The translations under genes and the position numbers were made by a program. Under the pieces are notes generated by a model that saw only the letters and a program-made list of their open reading frames with translations, searched no databases and was not told the origin of the DNA. Of a stretch of DNA of 35,082 nt, positions 9,047 to 18,073 are shown one piece after another (within the stretch, counting starts at the first letter, position 1; each line of letters starts with the position of its first letter). Source of the stretch: Clostridiaceae bacterium. Its GTDB lineage: Bacteria > Bacillota > Clostridia > Saccharofermentanales > UBA5734. The stretch covers positions 1 to 35,082 of the forward strand of contig JAAYNF010000085.1 of assembly GCA_012520975.1 (NCBI GenBank), written 5' to 3'.

Positions 9047-10136
9047 TCAATCTGCCAATCCCGGACGGGTTCTTCTTGGGATGAGCGGCGGGGTGGACAG
9101 CTCCGCCGCGGCTTTTTTGTTACAGTCAAAAGGTTGGGAGGTCTTGGGTTTGACCTTGATCACTCACGATCAATCCGAAGAGAACCTGGAGGATGTTCAA
9201 GCTGTCGCCCGCCGTTTGGGGATATCCTGGCAGCCCTGTGATGTTCGGCAGCTCTTTCAAAAAATCGTCATTGATGATTTTGTCGAAAACTACACAAACG
9301 GCCGTACACCCAACCCCTGCGTGATCTGCAACCCTCTGGTTAAATTCAAAATGCTGTCTGAAATAGCCGCACATCTTGAAGTTCCGACCATTGCTACCGG
9401 ACATTACGCAAAAATTCACCGCCTTGACAATGGTCGTTATTGTTTGGGCAAAAGCTGTGATGTCAGTAAAGATCAAAGTTATTTCATGTATCGGCTGTCG
9501 CAGAAACAACTGTCACAATTAATTTTCCCCCTTGGGGATTTTAGCAAGATCTCGGTACGCAAAGTGGCACAGGAAGCCGATTTAAAGTCGGCTGCCGGCG
9601 TTGTTCTGGCCGACAAACCTGACAGCCAGGACTGTTGCTTTATCACCAAGGGGAGTTATCCGGATTTTATCAGGCAATGCTTCATTGAACGTGGTCAAGA
9701 TGTTTCGAGATCACCCTTTTCGCCTGGACCTGTTGTCGATACGTCAGGGCATCAGGTTGGTACGCACAAAGGATTGATCCACTATACCATTGGTCAACGG
9801 AAAGGATTTCAGGTGCAAACTACGCAACGGCTTTTCGTTACGGGATTTGATCCGGTCAATAATGCTCTGATTGTCGCTCCATTCGATACCGTTCTTAAAA
9901 AGGAAATTAAGGTAACCGAGCCTGTTTACTCCGGCATGTCCCAACTACAGGAAGGTGAACGGCTGACCGCCCGTATTCGTTATTCGGCAGGCGAGACGCC
10001 TTGCCGGGTTTATCCGCTGGATAATGACAACTGGCGCGTTGTCTTTGATGAACCGGTTGCCGCACCGACACCCGGTCAATCCTGTGTTTTATATCGAGAT
10101 AGCATGATTATGGCCGGCGGATTTATATCTTTGTGA
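9033..10136 (+). CDS. mnmA: tRNA-specific 2-thiouridylase MnmA
   Basis: RVLLGMSGGVDSSAAAFLL (PP-loop), NPCVICNPLVKF, ATGHYAKI, DQSYFMYRLSQ, SQDCCFI, IGQRKGFQV. Confidence 0.96.
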   Translation: MTMPNQSANPGRVLLGMSGGVDSSAAAFLLQSKGWEVLGLTLITHDQSEENLEDVQAVARRLGISWQPCDVRQLFQKIVIDDFVENYTNGRTPNPCVICNPLVKFKMLSEIAAHLEVPTIATGHYAKIHRLDNGRYCLGKSCDVSKDQSYFMYRLSQKQLSQLIFPLGDFSKISVRKVAQEADLKSAAGVVLADKPDSQDCCFITKGSYPDFIRQCFIERGQDVSRSPFSPGPVVDTSGHQVGTHKGLIHYTIGQRKGFQVQTTQRLFVTGFDPVNNALIVAPFDTVLKKEIKVTEPVYSGMSQLQEGERLTARIRYSAGETPCRVYPLDNDNWRVVFDEPVAAPTPGQSCVLYRDSMIMAGGFISL

Positions 10137-10944
10137 AAACAGGTTGACGCCGGACAAAATGAACCACTTCCCGACAGCCGAGCTGCCTTAGCCAGGCTGT
10201 GGTCTCGGTAAAAAGATTCCCGGCTTCATCCGGATTGTGCGCGTCGCTTCCCAGGCTGATCCATCCGCCCAACTCGAGTTGTCGCTTGACAATCATCGGA
10301 TCCGGCCAAGCATCAAAGTCCTGATAGCCGCCTGATTGCAATCTGACGATGGAACGCGAATTAATCTCCAGTGCCTTGCCATGCTCGGCAAGAAAACCAA
10401 GCAGCTGCTCAAACTCCGACGGGAAATGATCATAGTGCATCTTAAGATCTGAAACAGGAGCATAACGGCTGATATAGTCAAAATGTCCTAGAATATCGAA
10501 ATCCGGGCATTGATGGATCATATCGATCAATGCTGTCAAATAACGACGGTAGACCGTCTCTGAACCGGCCTGGTAAAGATCAGAAGTAAAATAAGGATCT
10601 TTTCCATCCAAAATGTGAATGGAGAGAATAACACAGTCAAAGGGATGATCACGAGTCAGAGCCGAATAAAAATCGTCCAGATGAGGCAGATATCCCAGCT
10701 CGATCCCGATCAAAAGCTCCGGCGCGGTTTCCGGCAAGGTTGCTTTTATGGCCGTTAAATCGGCAAAATAGCGTGTAAGATCAAAAATATCTTCACGACC
10801 ATTGTAAAAAAGGTCTTTTTCGTAATGATCGGTTATACAGACCGCGGATAGGTTGTTTTGAGCCGCGCAAGCGAGCAATTCGTCAATCGTTTGCTTGGCA
10901 TCATGTGAATAGGCGGCAAGATGAGTATGGGTATCACAAAGCAT
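10123..10944 (-). CDS. PHP-domain histidinol-phosphatase-like phosphoesterase
   Basis: MLCDTHTHLAAYSHDAKQTIDELLACAAQNNLSAVCITDHYEKD; GIELGYLP; ILGHFDYISRYAP; ISLGSDAHNPDEAG. Confidence 0.88.
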   Translation of the reverse strand: MLCDTHTHLAAYSHDAKQTIDELLACAAQNNLSAVCITDHYEKDLFYNGREDIFDLTRYFADLTAIKATLPETAPELLIGIELGYLPHLDDFYSALTRDHPFDCVILSIHILDGKDPYFTSDLYQAGSETVYRRYLTALIDMIHQCPDFDILGHFDYISRYAPVSDLKMHYDHFPSEFEQLLGFLAEHGKALEINSRSIVRLQSGGYQDFDAWPDPMIVKRQLELGGWISLGSDAHNPDEAGNLFTETTAWLRQLGCREVVHFVRRQPVFTKI

Positions 10945-10995
10945 GGTTTACCTCTGATGGTGTTACTGATAAAATGAGATCTGCTGACCGTTCCG

Positions 10996-11024
10996 ATTAT
11001 ACCGACATCGTCAGTGAAATACAA
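10996..11024 (-). promoter_or_regulatory. Putative promoter of the PHP phosphatase gene
   Basis: Minus strand: TTGTAT, 17 nt, TATAAT (+ coordinates 10996-11001 for the -10, 11019-11024 for the -35). Confidence 0.45.
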
Positions 11025-11073
11025 ATCATCCGGCGACAATTTTAATAGAAAATAACAAAATGGAGGATCAAGA

Positions 11074-12540
11074 ATGATGATCAAGAATGAAAAATCAGAC
11101 AAAGTCATAAAAGAACAGTCCGACGATCAAAGCCAAACCGGCAAGGCCTTGAAGAAAAAACTTCAGGTAGAGTACCCAAATCTTTGGGATGTATCCGAGC
11201 CGGCTGATCGGGATGCGGCTTTTGCCTTTGCCGAGGAATACAAAATCTTTCTTGATTTGGCAAAAACAGAGCGGGAATTTGTAACCGTTGCGGTCGAGAC
11301 GCTGGAAAGCCTAGGTTTCTCAGATCTGAATCAAACCTCATCACTGACGGCAGGGGATAAGGTCTACAAAAATATTCGCGGCAAAGGATTGGTCGCGGCG
11401 GTAATCGGTGTTCAACCGATCCAAACCGGCTGTAATTTAATTGGAGCCCATATCGATTCCCCCCGTTTGGACCTAAAGCCCAATCCGCTCTATGAAGACG
11501 CTGATTTGACATTCTTGAAGACACACTACTATGGTGGAATAAAAAAATACCAATGGCCCGCCATTCCCTTGGCCTTGCATGGCGTTGTTTTCCGCGCCGA
11601 CGGATCGCCGTTGGTACTGAATATCGGTGAAAACGATCAGGATCCGGTGTTGACCATTACCGACCTGTTGCCGCATCTTGGCGCCGAGCAGATGAGCAGG
11701 AAATCGACCGAGTTGATTAAAGGTGAAGAATTAAATGTCTTGGTAGGCGGGCTGCCATATCCGGATCCCGAATTGGCCGGACGGTTCAAATTAAATTTGC
11801 TTCAGCTTCTGAATGAGCAGTATGGACTGGTTGAAAAAGATCTGGTAACAGCGGAAATAGAAATCGTGCCGGCGGGTAAAGCTCGTGATGTCGGTTTAGA
11901 TCGCAGCATGATCGGTGCCTACGGACAGGATGATCGGGCCTGCGCTTTTCCGGCTTTGGCGGCCTTGACCGATCTGGAGAAACCCGAACGAACCTCGGTC
12001 TGTATGTTTTTTGACAAAGAGGAAACCGGTAGTGACGGCAATACAGGTGCTCAATCAAGATCTTATGAAAATGTGCTGCTCCAACTCCTCTTTTTGCAAA
12101 AACCCGATGCCAACGTGATTGAACAGGCCAAGATGATGGAAAATTGCCGAATGCTTTCAGCCGATGTCAGCAATGCTTTTGATCCTACTTTTGCCTCGGT
12201 CTCGGATCCACGCAATAATAGTTACCTAGGTCGTGGAATCAGCTTGGTAAAATACACCGGCTCACGGGGAAAAGGCGGTACCAGCGATGCCAATGCCGAA
12301 TTTTTCGCCCGGATCGTCCGGCTTTTCGATGCGGAAAAGATTCCTTGGCAAACAGGAGAATTGGGTAAAGTCGATGCCGGCGGCGGAGGTACGATCGCCA
12401 AATATCTCGCCAATACCGGAATGGATGTGATCGATTGCGGGATACCGGTCCTATCGATGCATTCGCCCTTCGAAATCGCCAGCAAAATCGACCTGTATTT
12501 TACTTATTTGGCCTATAAGACATTTCTGACCAAAATGTAA
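11074..12540 (+). CDS. M18-family (aspartyl/leucyl) aminopeptidase
   Basis: LIGAHIDSPRLDLKPNPLYE...LKTHYYGGIKKYQWPAIPLALHGV; GAYGQDDRACAFPALAAL; FFDKEETGSDGNTGAQS; SDANAEFFARI; metal-ligand motifs of M18 present. Confidence 0.93.
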   Translation: MMIKNEKSDKVIKEQSDDQSQTGKALKKKLQVEYPNLWDVSEPADRDAAFAFAEEYKIFLDLAKTEREFVTVAVETLESLGFSDLNQTSSLTAGDKVYKNIRGKGLVAAVIGVQPIQTGCNLIGAHIDSPRLDLKPNPLYEDADLTFLKTHYYGGIKKYQWPAIPLALHGVVFRADGSPLVLNIGENDQDPVLTITDLLPHLGAEQMSRKSTELIKGEELNVLVGGLPYPDPELAGRFKLNLLQLLNEQYGLVEKDLVTAEIEIVPAGKARDVGLDRSMIGAYGQDDRACAFPALAALTDLEKPERTSVCMFFDKEETGSDGNTGAQSRSYENVLLQLLFLQKPDANVIEQAKMMENCRMLSADVSNAFDPTFASVSDPRNNSYLGRGISLVKYTGSRGKGGTSDANAEFFARIVRLFDAEKIPWQTGELGKVDAGGGGTIAKYLANTGMDVIDCGIPVLSMHSPFEIASKIDLYFTYLAYKTFLTKM

Positions 12541-12587
12541 TCGAATTGGTGCTGCGTCAACTCAAAAATTGATGTCAGCGAAACATC

Positions 12588-13616
12588 TTATTCGTAAGAT
12601 TCCTCTTCGTCCTGATCTGAATCGGGGAGGGGGGAGGTGGCTGATTGCCGCGGCCGAATCGCACTTAACGGATTTTGCTCGACCGCATGATGCAAGGACT
12701 CATTATCCACATGGGTGTAAATTTCCGTTGTGGACACACTGACATGGCCGAGAATAACCTGCAAGGCCCGGATGTCGACTTTTCCATATTTATACATCAA
12801 GGTTGCCGCCGTGTGGCGAAGCTTGTGAACAGAGTAGCGGGCCGGATCCAGGCCGGCTGATCGGATATATTTTTTGATCAGGTATTGGACGGTCTTCGGG
12901 CTGATGCGTCTGCCGAGCCGACTGATAAACAGGGCTTCCGGATCCTTCAGTCCGGTTTTTGGTCTTTGCTCCAGATAGGCATCAAGGGCCGCCATACAGG
13001 CACCATTGAGGTAAATGGTTCGCTCCCTGCCACCCTTGCCGATGACGGTCAGAATATCACCGCGGATGTTGGTCAAATTGATACCGCAAAGCTCAGCCAA
13101 ACGGAGTCCGCAGTTTAAAAACAAAGTCAAAATGCAGTAATCGCGCACCGTCAGTTCGCTGGCGCCTGCTTCTACGGTTTCAAGCAATTTTTGACTCTCA
13201 TCAAGAGATAGGTAGCGAGGTAGTTTTTTCAGAATTTTGGGGGATTCCAGCTCAGCCGCAACATTCTCATCAAGAATAAAAGCCTTGTTTTTCAAATATG
13301 AGAAGAAAGCCCTCAGTGCCGCGATTTTTCTGGCACGTGTCGCCGGCGCGCAGCGTCGTTCCTGGCTCAGCCATGTGATATAGGCATACAGATCAACCAG
13401 TTTGATCGAGCGCAGCAGGTCATTGTCGAAATTGGCTATTGATATTTCATTAAAAGCTTGATCGGGCTTGACCAGACCTCGCCGCAGCAAAATATAACGA
13501 GAAAAAAGAATCAGATCATAACGATATTCGCGGATGGTTAAAGGGGAGCGGGCCTTTATAGCCTGAAAGTATCCAAGAAATCGTTCCAGCGCATCATAAA
13601 GCTCAACTTCAGCCAT
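12588..13616 (-). CDS. Tyrosine recombinase (XerC/XerD-like integrase family)
   Basis: LTLFLNCGLRLAELCGI (Arg I), HKLRHTAATLMYKYGKVDIRALQVILGHVSVSTTEIYTHV (H-x-x-R...H...Y). Confidence 0.92.
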   Translation of the reverse strand: MAEVELYDALERFLGYFQAIKARSPLTIREYRYDLILFSRYILLRRGLVKPDQAFNEISIANFDNDLLRSIKLVDLYAYITWLSQERRCAPATRARKIAALRAFFSYLKNKAFILDENVAAELESPKILKKLPRYLSLDESQKLLETVEAGASELTVRDYCILTLFLNCGLRLAELCGINLTNIRGDILTVIGKGGRERTIYLNGACMAALDAYLEQRPKTGLKDPEALFISRLGRRISPKTVQYLIKKYIRSAGLDPARYSVHKLRHTAATLMYKYGKVDIRALQVILGHVSVSTTEIYTHVDNESLHHAVEQNPLSAIRPRQSATSPLPDSDQDEEESYE

Positions 13617-13667
13617 TTTCCCACTCCTTTTTGTGATTGTTGCTGTGATTATTATAACGATGACCTA

Positions 13668-13695
13668 TAATAAAGGCAAAATAATAAAGGCAAAA
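13668..13695 (+). repeat. Perfect 14-bp tandem direct repeat (taataaaggcaaaa x2)
   Basis: Read directly; lies between the divergent recombinase and asd, just upstream of the putative asd promoter. Confidence 0.9.
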
Positions 13696-13706
13696 ATGAT
13701 CTATTA

Positions 13707-13735
13707 TTGAAATATCAGACAAAGTGTGCTAGAAT
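13707..13735 (+). promoter_or_regulatory. Putative sigma-A promoter of asd
   Basis: TTGAAA (13707-13712), 17-nt spacer, TAGAAT (13730-13735), 63 nt upstream of the ATG at 13799. Confidence 0.65.
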
Positions 13736-13798
13736 TCTCCGAACAAACACAAATGTCCACGAGTCAAGGACGTTTTGAAATGGAGCAAGAGAAGAGAG

Positions 13799-14884
13799 AT
13801 GAACAAAAAATTAAAAGTCGGTATCATCGGTTCCACAGGGTATGTTGGCCAGCGTTTTGTCAATCTTTTGGCGGATCATCCTTGGTTTGAAGTTGTGGCG
13901 ATAGCCGCATCGCCGCGGTCGGCCGGCAAAACTTATGCCGAGGCGGTTGAGGGACGCTGGAAACTTGATGTAGCTTTGCCCGGTAATATAGCCCAAATGA
14001 CGGTTTTGGCAACGGATCGCCTTGCGGCTGTCTGTAATCAGGTGGATTTCGTTTTTTGCGCCGTAGATATGGAAAAAGCTGCTTTACAGGCCTTGGAAGA
14101 GCAGATCGCCGGTTTTGAAACACCTGTTGTGTCCAATAATTCAGCTCATCGTTGGACTCCGGATGTCCCCATGATTATTCCCGAGATCAATCCCGAACAT
14201 CTGGATCTGATTCCGATACAGCGCAAACGGCTTGGCACCCGTAACGGATTTATCGTGACAAAACCGAATTGCTCGATTCAAAGTTATGTGCCAGCTTTGA
14301 CGCCGCTTTTAGACTTTGAACCGGAACTGGTTAGTGTCTGTACCTATCAAGCCATTTCCGGCGCCGGCAAGACCTTTGCCGACTGGCCGGAAATGATCGG
14401 CAATATGATTCCTTATATTGGTGGAGAAGAGGAAAAAAGTCAACAAGAGCCGCTTAAGATTTGGGGACGGTTAACCGATGACAAAACCGCAATGGCCACG
14501 GCTCCGATCATCTCCGCCCAGTGCTATCGCGTTGCTGTTCAGGACGGACATACGGCAGCGGTCTCGGTCAAATTCAAAAAGAAGCCCCCACAAGATGAGA
14601 TTCTGGCTCGCTGGACCGCGTTTCAGGGCATTCCGCAAAAGGCTGGTTTTCCATCTGCTCCGATTCCTTTTCTACGCTATCTGGAGGATAATAATCGACC
14701 ACAGCCGGCCCTTGATGCCATGACCGGAAATGGAATGGCGGTCACCATCGGACGTTTGCGTGAGGATAATATTTTTGATTACAAATTTACCTGCCTGTCT
14801 CACAATACATTGCGCGGAGCAGCAGGAGGAGCTGTTTTAACCGCCGAACTGCTGGTTCACCAAGGTTATTTAAAAGCGAAATAG
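13799..14884 (+). CDS. asd: Aspartate-semialdehyde dehydrogenase
   Basis: [54 protein letters not shown] (catalytic Cys); [10 protein letters not shown]. Confidence 0.96.
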   Translation: MNKKLKVGIIGSTGYVGQRFVNLLADHPWFEVVAIAASPRSAGKTYAEAVEGRWKLDVALPGNIAQMTVLATDRLAAVCNQVDFVFCAVDMEKAALQALEEQIAGFETPVVSNNSAHRWTPDVPMIIPEINPEHLDLIPIQRKRLGTRNGFIVTKPNCSIQSYVPALTPLLDFEPELVSVCTYQAISGAGKTFADWPEMIGNMIPYIGGEEEKSQQEPLKIWGRLTDDKTAMATAPIISAQCYRVAVQDGHTAAVSVKFKKKPPQDEILARWTAFQGIPQKAGFPSAPIPFLRYLEDNNRPQPALDAMTGNGMAVTIGRLREDNIFDYKFTCLSHNTLRGAAGGAVLTAELLVHQGYLKAK

Positions 14885-14911
14885 ACCTTGATTTTGGTCA
14901 GGAGGAGACTG

Positions 14912-15865
14912 ATGGAGCTTTATTTACCGTTGCAATTTTCATCGGCAACCGGTACCGGAATGATACAAGGCAGATTGTATCGGCCGGCCCCAAATGTCGA
15001 AGCCAGCGGGCTGATCGTTCAAATCGTGCATGGCATGGCAGAGCATCAGCAGCGCTATGAATCCTTTTGTCTTTTTTTGACAAGTCACGGCCACGCGGTT
15101 TGCAGTATGGATTTGCCAGGACACGGCTACTCCGTCAGTTCGGAGGAATATTTGGGATATTTCGGAGCTACGGACGGAACCGATCTTGTACTTGCCGATA
15201 TCGATCGGTTGGCCGATCTGGCAATCCAAGAGCTCTTGCCTCAACAAGGCGCGGTTCGGCGTGTCATTTTGGGTCACAGCATGGGATCATTTATCAGTCG
15301 GTTGGCCTGTACGGGATCCGAACGATCCATTGCGGCTGCAATTTTCTCCGGAACCTCAGGCAACAACCCGGCAGCAAAACTAGGGGTTTTACTGGCAGAA
15401 ATCTCAATTAAACGAAACGGACCCTTGTATAAGGATAAATTTCTTGCTCGTCTGTCATCGGTGGGTAACCTCAAACGAATCGCCAAGCCGCGGACACCGA
15501 TTGATTGGCTGAGTCGCGATCAGGAAGTCGTGGATGCGTATCTGGCTGATCCGCTATGCGGATTCACATTTACCGCAGCCGGATATCGCGATCTGTTCCG
15601 CTGGCTGGTCGCTGTGTCCGAAAGAAAATGGGCGCAACAGGTCAAGCCGGGCCTTCCGATCCTTCTTATATCAGGCTCCGACGATCCAATCGGTCAATTC
15701 GGCAAGGGCCCCCGTCAGATCTATGATCAACTCAAAAAGGCCGGCCACCCGGTTGCACTGAAATTATATGAAGGAGCAAGACACGAGGTGTTGAATGAAA
15801 CCAACCGGTCGGAGGTTTGGAATGACATCCTATCTTGGCTTGATGATTTTAGCAAGTTGTCTTGA
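14912..15865 (+). CDS. Alpha/beta hydrolase (lysophospholipase / monoacylglycerol lipase-like)
   Basis: IVQIVHGMAEHQQRYESFCLFLTSHGHAVCSMDLPGHGYS; VILGHSMGSFISRL (nucleophile elbow GHSMG); ISGSDDPIGQFG; GARHEVLNE. RBS ggaggag before the ATG at 14912. Confidence 0.9.
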   Translation: MELYLPLQFSSATGTGMIQGRLYRPAPNVEASGLIVQIVHGMAEHQQRYESFCLFLTSHGHAVCSMDLPGHGYSVSSEEYLGYFGATDGTDLVLADIDRLADLAIQELLPQQGAVRRVILGHSMGSFISRLACTGSERSIAAAIFSGTSGNNPAAKLGVLLAEISIKRNGPLYKDKFLARLSSVGNLKRIAKPRTPIDWLSRDQEVVDAYLADPLCGFTFTAAGYRDLFRWLVAVSERKWAQQVKPGLPILLISGSDDPIGQFGKGPRQIYDQLKKAGHPVALKLYEGARHEVLNETNRSEVWNDILSWLDDFSKLS

Positions 15866-15890
15866 CGTCAATTTTCTTTTGTGATAGAGT
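15862..15890 (+). promoter_or_regulatory. Putative sigma-A promoter of the T-box/leuA transcript
   Basis: TTGACG (15862-15867), 17-nt spacer, TAGAGT (15885-15890); the -35 overlaps the hydrolase stop codon. Confidence 0.65.
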
Positions 15891-15949
15891 ACAAAAAATG
15901 AATCTGCACAAATAAATATGAGCATTATGAGCACAAAGAATGGGATCAG

Positions 15950-16200
15950 TAAACTTGCCCAATGAGATCAGAGAGCCGTTGGTTGGTGTGAAACGGCGTC
16001 ACTTAAGCAGTTGAACTCGCCCAGGAGTGTATATCGCTGAAAGCGCTGTCAGTAGGTGATTTCGGAGGTCGACCGTTATAGCGACAGGATATCGGGCATA
16101 CCTGTATCCGGTGAGTGCATCGCGCAGGCGATGAAGTGGAGTGGTACCGCGGGAGGAATAGCGCCTTTCGTCTCTGACAATGAGACGAAAGGCGTTTTGT
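15950..16200 (+). promoter_or_regulatory. T-box riboswitch leader of leuA, leucine (CUC) specifier proposed at 16016-16018; approximate boundaries
   Basis: Stem I pieces agagagccgttGGTTGGTGTGAAACggc, specifier-type context ttGAACTCg, antiterminator core GTGGAGTGGTACCGCGGG (about 16136-16153), then a terminator hairpin. Confidence 0.93.
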
Positions 16201-16204
16201 TTTT
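16162..16204 (+). terminator. T-box intrinsic terminator
   Basis: cgcctttcgtctc tgacaat gagacgaaaggcg (16162-16194), a 13-bp stem followed by ttttgttttt. Confidence 0.93.
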
Positions 16205-16235
16205 CCGAGCAGTCGGGAAGAGGGAGGATTTAAGC

Positions 16236-17900
16236 ATGAAAAATACACAAAAATACAAGCCGTATCCCACGATCGGTCTACCGGACCGACAGTGGCCGAA
16301 TCGCACCATCAAGGAGGCGCCGCAATGGTGTAGTGTGGACCTGCGCGATGGCAATCAGGCGCTGGAAATTCCGATGACCTTGGAACAAAAACTTGTCTAC
16401 TACAATAAATTGCTTGAAATCGGCTTTAAAACGATCGAGATCGGTTTCCCGGCAGCGTCGGATACAGAATATGAATTTACCCGATATCTGATCGATAATC
16501 ATCTGATACCAGATGATGTGTACATTCAGGTGTTGACTCAGTCACGACGGCATATTATTGAAAAAACATTTGAAGCTGTCCGCGGGTGCAAAAATGTCGT
16601 TATTCATCTGTATAACTCAACATCAACCCTGCAGCGGGAGGTTGTTTTTCAGATGGATCGCGCTCAGATTATCGATCTGGCTGTTTCGGGAGCAGGTTTG
16701 ATTCGTGAGATCGCCGCTCAAGACACCACCGGAACCAATTTTGTCTATGAGTATTCTCCGGAGAGCTTCACCGGTACCGAAATGGATTTTGCCGTTGAGA
16801 TTTGTGATGCGGTTTGTGATGTCTGGCAGCCGACTCCACAAAAAAAGGTGATCATTAATCTGCCTGCTACGGTCGAAATGTCAACGCCCAATATATATGC
16901 CGATCAAATCGAATATTTTTCTCGCCACACGCGCTATCGGGATTCGATCCTGATCAGTTTACATCCCCACAACGACAGAGGAACAGCCGTTGCCGCTGCG
17001 GAATTAGGCCTCATGGCCGGTGCCGATCGGGTTGAAGGAACACTGTTTGGCAACGGTGAGCGAACCGGAAATGCCGATCTGGTCACGTTGGCACTAAACC
17101 TCTATACCCATGGAATCGATCCCAAGCTTGATCTTTCGGATATCAATAGTTTGATTGCTATTTATGAGGAAAACAACCGTATTCCGGTCCATCCGAGACA
17201 TCCTTATGCCGGAAAGCTGGTTTATACCGCTTTTTCCGGTTCTCATCAGGATGCCATTAAAAAAGGCATGGCGGCCATGAAAAAGCATCCGGATTATTGG
17301 GCGGTTCCTTATTTACCCATTGATCCGAAGGATGTGGGGCGCAGTTATGATCCGATCATTCGAATTAACAGTCAATCCGGAAAGGGCGGTGTAGCCTATG
17401 TCTTGGAGCAGTTTTATGGACTTATTTTGCCCCGGCCGGTCCAACAGGCTTTCAGCCTTGAAGTCACCCGTGTTTCCGAAGAACGCAACAGCGATCTCGG
17501 CCCGGATGAAATCTATCAGTTGTTCATTGACACTTATGCCAACAAAGTTTCACCTTTGAAACTTCTGACTTATCAAGAAAACATGATCAACGAGCAAAAT
17601 TTTACAATCTCGGCTTTGATCGAATATCAAGGAGAAGAGTATACCGTGAACGGTTCGGGAAATGGTCTGCTGGATGCTTTTTGCCAAGCCATGCAGAATT
17701 TCCTGAATCGTGAATTTGAAATTACAACCTATCAGGAACACGCATTGAATCGTGGGTCGAGCTCCAAAGCTATCACATATGTACAAATTCAAAACGGAGA
17801 TCATCAAACCCATATCGGTTGCGGCATCAGCAGCAGCATCAGCAAGTCATCCTTGCGGGCGGTGGTTAGTTCAATCAACCGAATGCTTGATTTGTCGTGA
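16236..17900 (+). CDS. leuA: 2-isopropylmalate synthase
   Basis: PQWCSVDLRDGNQALEIPMTLEQKLVYYNKLLEIGFKTIEIGFPAAS; SLHPHNDRGTAVAAAELGLMAGADRVEGTLFGNGERTGNADLVT; longer actinobacterial/fungal-like LeuA form; RBS gggagg before the ATG at 16236. Confidence 0.95.
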   Translation: MKNTQKYKPYPTIGLPDRQWPNRTIKEAPQWCSVDLRDGNQALEIPMTLEQKLVYYNKLLEIGFKTIEIGFPAASDTEYEFTRYLIDNHLIPDDVYIQVLTQSRRHIIEKTFEAVRGCKNVVIHLYNSTSTLQREVVFQMDRAQIIDLAVSGAGLIREIAAQDTTGTNFVYEYSPESFTGTEMDFAVEICDAVCDVWQPTPQKKVIINLPATVEMSTPNIYADQIEYFSRHTRYRDSILISLHPHNDRGTAVAAAELGLMAGADRVEGTLFGNGERTGNADLVTLALNLYTHGIDPKLDLSDINSLIAIYEENNRIPVHPRHPYAGKLVYTAFSGSHQDAIKKGMAAMKKHPDYWAVPYLPIDPKDVGRSYDPIIRINSQSGKGGVAYVLEQFYGLILPRPVQQAFSLEVTRVSEERNSDLGPDEIYQLFIDTYANKVSPLKLLTYQENMINEQNFTISALIEYQGEEYTVNGSGNGLLDAFCQAMQNFLNREFEITTYQEHALNRGSSSKAITYVQIQNGDHQTHIGCGISSSISKSSLRAVVSSINRMLDLS

Positions 17901-17958
17901 TTCCGTGAGCAAGGACTCCAAGAAAGGCTCCAAGATGAAAAAGCTGGGTTTTTCCTCC

Positions 17959-17996
17959 TCCCAATTAGACAAAATTTTTATTTTGTCTAATTGGGG
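17959..17996. repeat. Long AT-rich perfect inverted repeat (hairpin) in the convergent intergenic region
   Basis: cccaattagacaaaat tttt attttgtctaattggg (17960-17995), about 16 contiguous bp around a 4-nt loop, extendable by a G-T pair; no T-tract on either side. Confidence 0.92.
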
Positions 17997-18073
17997 ATCA
18001 AAAATTCGCTGCGCAAAAAGACCGGAATCTCCGCTCACCTGCTTGGAAAATGTCTCTGGGAGCAGCAACGAAC

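Noticed and set aside
12588-13616. Recombinase as evidence of an integrated mobile element
   Set aside because: No att-like repeats, cargo or phage/ICE genes; flanks are housekeeping genes.
16056-16235. N-terminal extension of LeuA in the ORF track
   Set aside because: This stretch is the T-box leader and terminator; a good RBS precedes the ATG at 16236.
17871-18068. 65-aa minus-strand ORF just after the repeat membrane protein
   Set aside because: TTG start with no RBS, runs through the palindrome and into the leuA 3' end; no independent support.
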